Below are positions 55,401 to 64,000 of a stretch of DNA of 64,000 nucleotides, one piece after another. Position numbers and translations under genes: made by a program. Under the pieces are notes generated by a model. The model was given only the letters and a program-made list of their open reading frames with translations. It was not told the DNA's origin and searched no databases. Each line of letters starts with the position of its first letter. Position 1 is the stretch's first letter. The DNA is from Argopecten irradians (Eukaryota; Mollusca; Bivalvia; Pectinida; Pectinidae), in the NCBI RefSeq assembly GCF_041381155.1, contig NC_091138.1, positions 38,805,604 through 38,869,603 on the forward strand, in the 5' to 3' direction.

Positions 55401-58400
55401 TTTCAGTACTATTTCAGCACTATTTCCCTGTGAGGTTTCAGTACTATTTCAGCACTATTTCCGTGTGAGGTTTCAGTTCTATCGCCCGATGTCAACATCA
55501 GACCTATACGTAATCTGGCACCATAACACATATTTCCCATAGGACGACTTCGCCGTTTGCTCCCAAGGTCGGGCCGTGCATGTCGGGGTGACCTGAGAAC
55601 CGGAAGGGGTAGACGGCAGGGAGGGGGAGGAATTCCTCACACTATGGATTACTGGTCGTGTAATCTCGTAAATCCCAGACGGTCGATATATGGAGACTGA
55701 TACAGAGGAGGGGGTCCCGGGGGAGGGGGAGGAGGGGTGATATGCTGGGATACTTGTCGACTGCTGCACGTTCCATTTCTTAATTTTTTTTGCGTCTAAA
55801 ATCTAACAGGTGTCTGGTATAGCGTGAACCAGATCGTGTATGGCGGTGGTTACACTAGACGAGGCTGTAAATCTCCAGGGACTCAATTCTATGTAAATTT
55901 ACTTTTTTAATTAAAACCATTAATCATTAATTTAATTGTATGATGGACAACATTATATATTCCCTGGTAACATTCCGAGTGTCCTGTTAAAACACCGAGA
56001 TGACTATGTGACGCTTCATTTAGTTTCATCGATTCACTAAATATAATTTTTAATTTTATTCATAGTTAAAAACCACTTGAAAAATACTAATTTGATGCAT
56101 GCTAGTTTCATAATTGATATAAAAACCAATGTAGTATTATTATCCAGTTCATAAAAACATAACCATTATCTACATTATTATGATATAATACAGGATTAAT
56201 GTAGATATCACATTCGTGAAGCCTAAATTGTTGTGCATTAATTATAAAGTGAATTAAATATTGTGGACACATGCGGTTGTCCTACTTAGGCCGCCAGTGT
56301 TTTAAGTGTCCTAGTACATGCCGTTGGGTGCTCTCGGAGCTGGGTTTCCGATGTACAGCTAATTCTCTCGAGAGCAGCCGATAAGCCCCGAGTTAGAGGA
56401 CATTCCTGTTCGCCATTTCATATCCTTGTTGAAAGTGTGTCCGCATAGTACAATACCCATTTCCTGAGCGATAATTTTTGACACTCGTCTGTCGCCAGCT
56501 TCTGTCGTAATATTAAGGCATATTACTGACAATTTAGAAATTGAGCACAAATGCTAACATTCGAAAGCCTAAAATTTTAAACCATAACAGAAAAATATAA
56601 TAATAGAAATATCCATCATTAGTTGTAATTTCAATAATTAAAAAAATAAGTTCAAAACCGTTTTAGGGATGGCTAAAGGGAACTGTTGGCTTTATTGACA
56701 TTGAAACTCAGAGTATTTAGTTACTTTCGTTTTTTCTGTGAAAAGTGTTAAAATCATTTCATGGACGATAAGGTGTGTAAACTGCGTGTAAGTCCTGGCG
56801 GTGATTTAAGTGATTAGGTGAGCTATCAGTGAGATCACCGTGACGGACGGGTGACTGGCTGCACGCGGGGTGAGCGAGGACACTCCACTACCCCGAATGG
56901 CCCGGGTACCGCACTCTCAAATTAGACCGAGTCTTATCTCAGAACCCTAAAACTGACTATGATGGGCATCAGATTAGTACAATCTGGTCCAAACCATCTC
57001 TTAATTAAAGATTATCGACTGTTGACAAGTGGTCCTCAAAATGTGCATTCAGGACATAGGACACCCGGTGCCAGAAAGGCAAAGCTAGCTCAACAAGTAC
57101 AGCAAACGATCGGCCATGGTGTCTCGTTACAATACCTGGTCTCGTGAGTAAGGAAGAATAGAGAGAAATCGTAAAGAGGCGGGCAGAACAATAGCTCAAA
57201 TGGATAATATTTACTGAGGAAATGAAGTCAAACATTTAAATATAATTATCGAATTATTTTTCCCAAAAGTGACAAATTTTCAATTATGTTTTGAAGCTAA
57301 TTGGGGAGAAGGCGTGTCGGAAAAACTTTCGGTCACAACGTCAGTATAGCCTTAAATGTATGGGGGCTAAACTTCCATTCAGAAGAGTGCCCTCACACCG
57401 TAAGTGGTGGTACTCATTAGCAAAGACTCGACACCAATCACATGGAATAGGTGGGCTAATTACCCCTACCGGCACACAAACCTTTCTCGTCACGACAAAT
57501 CATAACGGGAAATCGTAGTCGTTAACATTACTTCATATTGTCATTGGATTATTTCTGCTAAATAGCTTTTTTTCTGCTGAAGAGCAGGTATTTTTCATTG
57601 ACGAAACCAGCGTGTCCCGTACTTTGACAGGTGTCCTCGCGGGCTGTCTGATCGCCTCGGGTCGGCCATTAGTTCGGCCGCTCGTGTGAATCACCACGCC
57701 GCTTATCAACGTCACGGCGTACGTCACGTTGGTCCATGTTTCTCCTTCCTTGTGAACAAAGTCATCCTGACATTACCATCTGCATTGTTTATATTCCCGC
57801 ACGTAACACGGAAAAACGTCAACCTTTTTTCTTAAAGAAAGAAATGAATTTTTATCGGAGAAAATAGCACTAAATTGGTGAGAGAAATAAGATAAGAATT
57901 TGGGAAAGTTTCACTGCACTGGGAACTTTATTGCATACCGCGAATGGAAATGTAAACAAAGCTTCGAGATCTGCTTTATCTCTGTGTTCCATACCTATCA
58001 GTCTGCTTTGGGTAACGTATAGGGATCTCGAGGTACAAAAATGGGATGTGGGGGGGGGGGGGGCTGAACCCGGGGGAGGGACTTCAAGGGGTTGGGTAGG
58101 GAATCATTGTCATAAAAATAAAAAAAAAATATAAGGGCCAGGGATGCAGAGCCCTGGAGTAAGCCAATGGCTTGAGGGGCTGTTATACATTGTGTTGTTA
58201 CCGGCACTCAATCCATCAAAGTATCGACAGGATTGATGGGGAACTGTCAAGGTAATTCACACAGTTGTGATGACCGTGTGAAAATGACCAGCCATGGACA
58301 TCGGTCAGTACTTTAGAGCACTTTCTGACGACTATATTCTCGAGTCACTTCCGTAAATATCAACTGTTTATAATTTGATCACAATGACAGCACTTCTGCC

Positions 58401-61400
58401 AGAGACATAAACTTTAGAGGGCTTAGCCAGGGAGACCTTCTGTGTCCCTGACTCTACATGTTTCTGATTGTAAATCGAAGGTTGACGAGTACAGCATGAT
58501 AATGGCCTCATTAACCCCTTACCACAACCATTCTCCATATTTGCTTTTTACCACTTTTAGAATTTTTGAACTTTAAGTCTTGTGTGTAAATCTGAAAGTG
58601 TTAATTAATCTCGGATAAGAATTGGTGTGTACACACAAAACTGTGTAGCGTTCGTCCTATTGTCAGTCACACGGTCATTCGCGCTACTCCATTCATATTT
58701 ACTCCGAAAAACACATATCTGACAATTCTTATAAAATCAGAGTTGTATGGCATGCACTGAGACAATGTATTGGGGAGGTCACGGAGAGTTACCGATGTTT
58801 GGTGGCACAGCGTGCAACAGTAAAAGACGTCGCGGGGTTAATTTTATATTTAGCAAATATCTTTTATTACTTGTACTTTTGGTATCGCTCAAAATTAGCC
58901 ACTAGTCGGCGGAATGTTGAATATCGTAAATAAACTTATTTTTCTCGTGTAAGTCCCTGTGTAATGTAACGATTTATAGTAGAGTGCAAACAACCAGGGG
59001 AGATTATTACTTAGGGTAGGGCGAGACTAGTTGAACTCTCTCCCTTCCTTGTCATAAAAGTTCGCTTCTCCTCCATTATTTCCTGGTCAAAAATATATCG
59101 ATAGGTTCTTAACAGTCGACACCAGAACAGTATCCCGCTACGTAAAATATATGTCGTGACGTCATCATTTGACACATGTCAGAAAGGCGTGTAGATACAG
59201 AGACACGGATCGATGTCTTCTTTAGACTTTACCAAACGACAAATCATTACGTAACCCTGACGTGACAAGATAAAGAGGTCACATCATATTTTGGAATCAC
59301 AGGAATAATTCATACCACAGGTGATCCGCTTAACGCTTAAATACACAACATTACACCTCTGCTGAATTTCTCATCATTCACATTCATGATTATTTGTGGC
59401 AGGGTTTTGTACCTTTGAGCCAGTCGATATAAACTTTATTTTTTCTACCGACGTTCCAATTCCTCGTAATAAATTAGGATGTTTTTAAAACCATTACTAA
59501 TTATATGAATTCAATTCAAATATTTAGTTTCGTATTTTTATTTTCAAATGATTGATGAAGCATTACTCGAGTAGTTTTGTATTTTTGTTTTGAAATGACT
59601 GATGAAGCATTACTCGGGCATTATGTATATATGACGTTAGGCAAATGGCTGATTTAACAGTCCGTGATGGAAAGCAATTTATTTCATTGTAATTGGTTTG
59701 AGGTATTTCATGAACATAAATCCCGTTAAATGACAACTCTTAAACGACAAGTTCAAACCCGTTAACACGTCACCTAAAGAAATGTAACGTTTCGTAAAAA
59801 CGCTGCTTTCATGTCTGAGGGAAATCAGGATTTATTTACACGATAGTTAAATGTTCCAGCGACAATGGACGCAGATAAATTAATATGTCAAAATAACCGA
59901 AAACTAGCTGTCATTTGTCCCATACAAAGAACGAAAGTTACAGAACCCGAGCACCTGTCTGCTACTCGGAGTGCACACCTCAAAATCACGGTTTTAATTG
60001 TTCGTAAACCTATTAAAGTATTTTGGGTTTTGTGGTATCTCGTGATAGCGTGCTCACGCTCCTGCTTAACCTTAATACACGGGTATCAGTGCGGATTACA
60101 AGTACCCCGATAAAACAGGATATATACTTTAGAATACTAAACCTCGGGGCTAAATATTGGAAATAAAGCATTTGTATGGTATGTCTAATTTGGTGTAAGG
60201 AACTATCATATCGTCCCTACCCGTACTTGAATTCATTGTTGCTGTCCTTCGGCCGACGATACCAATTAAATCATAACATAATTGATATCACAATACACCT
60301 TTCTCACAAATTTGCTCTTCAAAGGGCAATTTAAATAATTTTGCCTTGCAATAAAAATACTTATCATTCTCTCATTATGTCTTTTACAGACTTCTAAACG
60401 AGGAAGAGAAACGTCCATTTGTTGACGAAGCAGAGCGCTTGCGTGTTCAGCACAAGAAGGACTACCCAGATTACAAGTACCAACCGAGACGCAGAAAGCC
60501 CTTAAAGAGTGCCAGTGGTGGACAGACGGAAGGGGGACAGGTCCCTCCAGGTCTCATGTTCAAAGGTCTCAACGAACACTCGCCCTCCGCCATAAGTGAC
60601 GGAGACTCGGGCAGCGACTGCTCCAACCACAACCCTAACGGTCCACCAACTCCCCCAACCACACCCAACCAACACGACCTCATCACTCTCAAGTGCATGC
60701 CCGACCGTTTACGCCATCGCCCACACATGCCTGGTACGTCACTTCCTGTGTTCTGAATCTTACGCCACTAAACCCGTTATGATATTTTATCACAACTAAA
60801 CTCATTATACGTGGATTAGGCCTAAGTTAGAGTAATTCAGTTTTTAAAATTCCTTCATGAATTTCTGCGTGACAAATCTAGACAGGTGATCCCATACCTT
60901 TCGGTAGTCTGTAATCCGGTTTGATACCACGGATGATACATACCTAGTGTCGTGCTACCGTAACCCACTATCACAAAATCTATAGTTTGTTACACAACAT
61001 ACAGATAGAGTGTCGAGATAGCGGTTCCCCTCTTCAAACTATTTTCACGTCTAGGTCCCTGACAGATGTAAGGGTTTGGGAATTTAATTGTCTCTGTTAG
61101 CGCGTGACCTTTAAAAAGGTCATATTCAGGCCCATTAGTTTGGGCTGGTGGCAATGCTAGTCAGTTGTGGTATATCATGTTTCCAAACAAATTCTCATTA
61201 AAGATTACTTAATGTGCACGTCTGAGAACATTTGTAGACTTGTAAAGATATCTAATCTGTTGTCTTTTGTCTGGCAGGTCATCCGATCGACTTCCGGAGT
61301 GTGGACTTACATACATATCCTTCAGAAATGGTCCTTCCCATCGACAACTTCGACGACCACGAATTGGATCAATATTTACCAACAACAGCATCCCACATGC

Positions 61401-61960
61401 CTGGTACGCATGCTCCAGAACAGTACACTTCCTGTTACGGGACAGCTTCTTCATCGACAACCACATCGTCTTCATGGACGTCCAACTATCGCGTATCATC
61501 TTCCGGCATGTGCCTACCCTCCTACCCATTGCCACAAAACAATGACGTTTCGTCCCCATACGATCTGTCTAACCATTCGCCACAGTCGGCCACCAATGCT
61601 TCATCCCAGTCTCCTCCCATGCATAGTCCTTCATACCAACCAAATTCAACCGGAAGTACAGGGACATGTAAGTACATTGGTGAGGAGGACCAGGCAACTG
61701 TCAAGCTAGAGCCCTTGGGTGCCAGATCAGCCCCACGTCAATCCCAGGCTTCTTCACAGGGACAATTTGACACTTACAACATTTCCCCTCCCCCACGATA
61801 CGACAGTAACCACCATGGGAGCCAGTTCACCTCTCAACATGGCTTCCTTCCGGCTAGCACCACCGCCCAGCCATACCAGTACATGGGCGTATCCCGCCAA
61901 ATGTTCAACCCAATCCCTGCCGCCGTCCCAACTGATCAGACGTGGAATCGCTTCACATAA
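52479..61960 (+). CDS. SoxE: SoxE transcription factor (Sox8/9/10 orthologue)
   Basis: Three exons: 52479-52861, 60390-60733 and 61278-61960 (TAA), 469 residues, close to vertebrate Sox8/9/10 (about 446-509). Residues 51-77 ([20 protein letters not shown]...) are the SoxE-specific dimerisation domain. The HMG box spans about 86-164 with [50 protein letters not shown] and the C-terminal nuclear-localisation run PRRRK. The first intron splits the HMG box at TGG AG|A, the usual SoxE position. Exon 3 opens with a K2-like segment, [12 protein letters not shown] (266-277), then a Ser/Pro/Gln-rich transactivation tail and an acidic VKLEPLG sumoylation-type motif. SoxE proteins bind ACAAWG sites in the minor groove, often as dimers, and direct developmental programmes; in molluscs gonad and skeletal or neural roles are suggested. 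Intron 1 is 7.5 kb. Confidence 0.96.
52862..54759 (+). other. SoxE intron 1, proximal part
   Basis: No exon visible. AT-rich apart from a GC-richer patch at 53375-53475. Possible regulatory DNA, but nothing specific can be named. Confidence 0.4.
54760..55480 (+). repeat. Minisatellite in SoxE intron 1
   Basis: A ~33-nt unit close to GTGAGGTTTCAGTACTATTT plus CAGCACTATTTCC repeats through 55110-55480. More degenerate copies (TTCGTA, GGTACTAT-like) extend back to about 54760. Copies become more alike towards the right end. It is not attached to a splice site. Confidence 0.8.
55481..60389 (+). other. SoxE intron 1, distal part
   Basis: GC/AG-rich patches occur at 55590-55745 (GGAGGGGGAGGA-type) and 56820-56920. 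A G-run lies at 58049-58062, and a CRE-type TGACGTCAT at about 59159. The open frames have unusual low-complexity composition and no splice support. Confidence 0.4.
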
Positions 61961-62905
61961 CTAGTGACATCATTTGAACGTGCAGCTAGCTCCTGACGTC
62001 ACTGGTTTTGCGTGTCTGAACTCTTGTGTATGTGACTTGACTATGTGATCTCGTGTTGAGCAAACTTTATACAAACTGGACATCGTTTTCGTTTTGGAAT
62101 ATGCACAATAACTCTTTTCTACCGACCAGACAGAAATACATGAATGTCGGAGAGACAGGTTCCCGATGGGTTTGTGCTACCATTAGATTACAATCAACCT
62201 GCTGATGTCCAAAGTGAAAGTAGGTCAGATGGATGGGTGTATGATTTGCACAACGAAAATATTCTACAAACATTTCTCATTGTATGTCTCTATTTATTAT
62301 CTATATATATGAAGGTCTCAAAGAGAAGTATGTATGTATGTGAGCAGTCTTTGTCTTATATATACTCACAGTATGGCGTATCCAAACACAGTCCCGTTCT
62401 GATGGAAGCATTCGTAACCGGTGTTGACATGTTACGTCATCATATTTTGTTGTTTTCGTCATCCTTCAATGTTAATTTACATGATTGGTGCTTACCTATC
62501 ACGTGCTACAAGATGGCGAAAGTCTATAGCACTGGGTGCCTTCTTCAGAAAATCATTTTTGCATTGTTATTTATATTACATATACTCATCATCATTACAA
62601 TGACTTTAGTGATGTAGTTTTAGATTTATTTTTAATTATCTGCGGACTTTGATAAACTGTCTCTGTATTTCACAATGTGCCTTTGACCAAAGTAGTTTTA
62701 TATTGTTATTTAGAGAGAAGTTGGCCTAAGATTAACCATTAATACATAAGCTAATGCCACAGTTTTCTTTTTGTATCCGGGTTATATCCTGGTAGAGATC
62801 TAATAGGAATAAAAAAAAAGTTTATTTTTTTTTTAATTTTTTTTTTTAATTATTTGGTTAATTAAAACTTTATAAACATGTCCAGCCTAGGACAATGAAA
62901 TAAAT
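61961..62905 (+). terminator. SoxE 3' UTR with poly(A) signals
   Basis: Stop at 61958-61960. AATAAA hexamers occur near 62808 and 62898, next to A- and T-runs. Frames at 62144-62617 have no protein features and lie in the UTR. Confidence 0.45.
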
Positions 62906-63154
62906 TTTGTCTTTATCCCTTTTACAGCAATAACTAAGAAAACCTAATGGTTGTTTATTTTAGAATTACATAATTACATGACATGTACACCTTTTATGCA
63001 ATTTTATGCATAACATTATAAAATGTTTGTAAATAATTTGTACATATATTGATGTATGCATTAAATTCTTTTGATAAATTGACACGTGTGTTTGATTTAT
63101 TTATGGATAAGCAAGAAAGAGGTTGGAAGGCTATCTGTATGACCCTGTGATGTT

Positions 63155-63242
63155 GATGTCTTATCTGTCGATGACCACTCGAGATGGCAGATAAAAGGCG
63201 TGACGTCATCACACATCAGGTAACATGCGTATGACGTCATTA
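63155..63242. promoter_or_regulatory. GATA/CRE motif cluster downstream of SoxE
   Basis: Within about 85 nt: GATA sites CTTATCTG (about 63160) and AGATAAAA (63189), perfect palindromic CREs TGACGTCA at 63201-63208 and 63232-63239, and GGTAAC between them. Could be a SoxE 3' enhancer or the promoter of the next gene. Confidence 0.4.
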
Positions 63243-64000
63243 GGAAGTGTACACGGGAAACCCCTATCTTAAGTAGGACAGATTGGTCGACAACAAATGG
63301 GGGACACGGAAACATCAATATAGGGTCGGAGGAAACGTTATTTAACCTACATCCACTGTCCCCAAATTACAGCAAAATTGGTTAAAATATGCATGATGGC
63401 CATCCACAAAAGCGAATCTTCTAAGGCTACATAGCATATATATACCTGTACGAAAAACTATGGGAGGTAATTTGCCTATCTTTGACGTCTTATTGACAGC
63501 TATTGTCATTTGAGGAAAAGAAATTCGGTTGAATCTCAGACATTGTATTTAAAATCTTATCAGCAGAACACCCGATACACATCTGTTATGTGCATATAAC
63601 ATGTAAATATGACGTCACCAAGCACTCGAACCTCTTATGTGTGGCGTAGGGTGCAAGTCTGCTTCAACATTGTCACAATGTAAGGCGATAGCCTGTCCCC
63701 TTTAGGGCGCAGTGGTCCGTGTCCCGGGCCACACAGGATCCCGGCCCGGCGCTCACCCGATATCACTTGGCGAGGAGGCCTTGATCTGACACCTGTAATT
63801 ATATTGACGACTAACGGTGTGTATCACTCCCGTATGAACACTGTTGCCGTAGTCTTTTGTGTGTAGAGTCTGATGGATGGATGATACCCCTGACCTTGGT
63901 ACCCTTCTCCCAGTCGGCTTAAACGGTAAATGACATTTTCGTTCGAGTTGATGTGGGATTGATATCTGACATGCTTTCTTAGCTCGAACTGTAACGGTAT
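63243..64000. other. Right-edge intergenic DNA
   Basis: A GC-rich stretch at 63700-63775 (GTGTCCCGGGCCAC, CCCGGCCCGGCGC) stands out from AT-rich surroundings. A further TGACGTCA is at about 63611. No gene supported. Confidence 0.4.

Noticed and set aside
55479..55769. 96-residue Ser/Pro-rich minus-strand frame in SoxE intron 1
   Set aside because: Low-complexity product of a GGAGGGGG-type strand and the adjacent repeat; no splice or start context.
62144..62617. 157-codon frame after SoxE
   Set aside because: Lies in the SoxE 3' UTR; the hydrophobic end is an AT-rich composition effect and no family motif is seen.

Overview
The window looks like nuclear DNA from a lophotrochozoan animal, most likely a bivalve mollusc. 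It is AT-rich, its genes are split by spliceosomal introns, and it carries mollusc-style tRNA-derived SINEs and many small non-autonomous DNA transposons. The species is inferred from these traits and was not tested by any search.

Four protein-coding genes can be supported, and for three of them the whole exon structure can be read. (1) Minus strand, 14-2450: the first two coding exons of an unrecognised protein with two membrane segments; it continues off the left edge. (2) Plus strand, 5354-15434: a complete ten-exon PTCD1 orthologue (mitochondrial pentatricopeptide-repeat protein, about 732 aa). (3) Minus strand, 17741-21341: a complete six-exon TVP23/FAM18 Golgi membrane protein (200 aa), convergent with PTCD1. 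(4) Plus strand, 52479-61960: a complete three-exon SoxE (Sox8/9/10-type) transcription factor (469 aa).

About 31 kb (21.3-52.4 kb) between TVP23 and SoxE holds no gene I can support. It contains several families of inverted-repeat elements (MITE-like), a decayed LINE reverse-transcriptase tail, minisatellites and a few promoter-like motif clusters. A long gene-poor flank is common for developmental regulators such as SoxE.

The most unusual pattern is shared by three unrelated neighbouring genes. In each, one intron begins with a tandem-repeat array whose unit is a copy of the last ~18-25 nt of the preceding exon plus its 5' splice site. This occurs in intron 1 of the membrane-protein gene (~49-62 nt units), intron 4 of PTCD1 (~59 nt units) and intron 2 of TVP23 (33 nt units, largely in frame). 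The arrays therefore present rows of duplicate splice donors directly after the real one. I flag this as the main candidate for something not ordinarily annotated.

The genes have no evident operon-like or pathway relation. PTCD1 acts in mitochondrial RNA metabolism, TVP23 in late-Golgi/endosome membranes, and SoxE in transcription of developmental genes.
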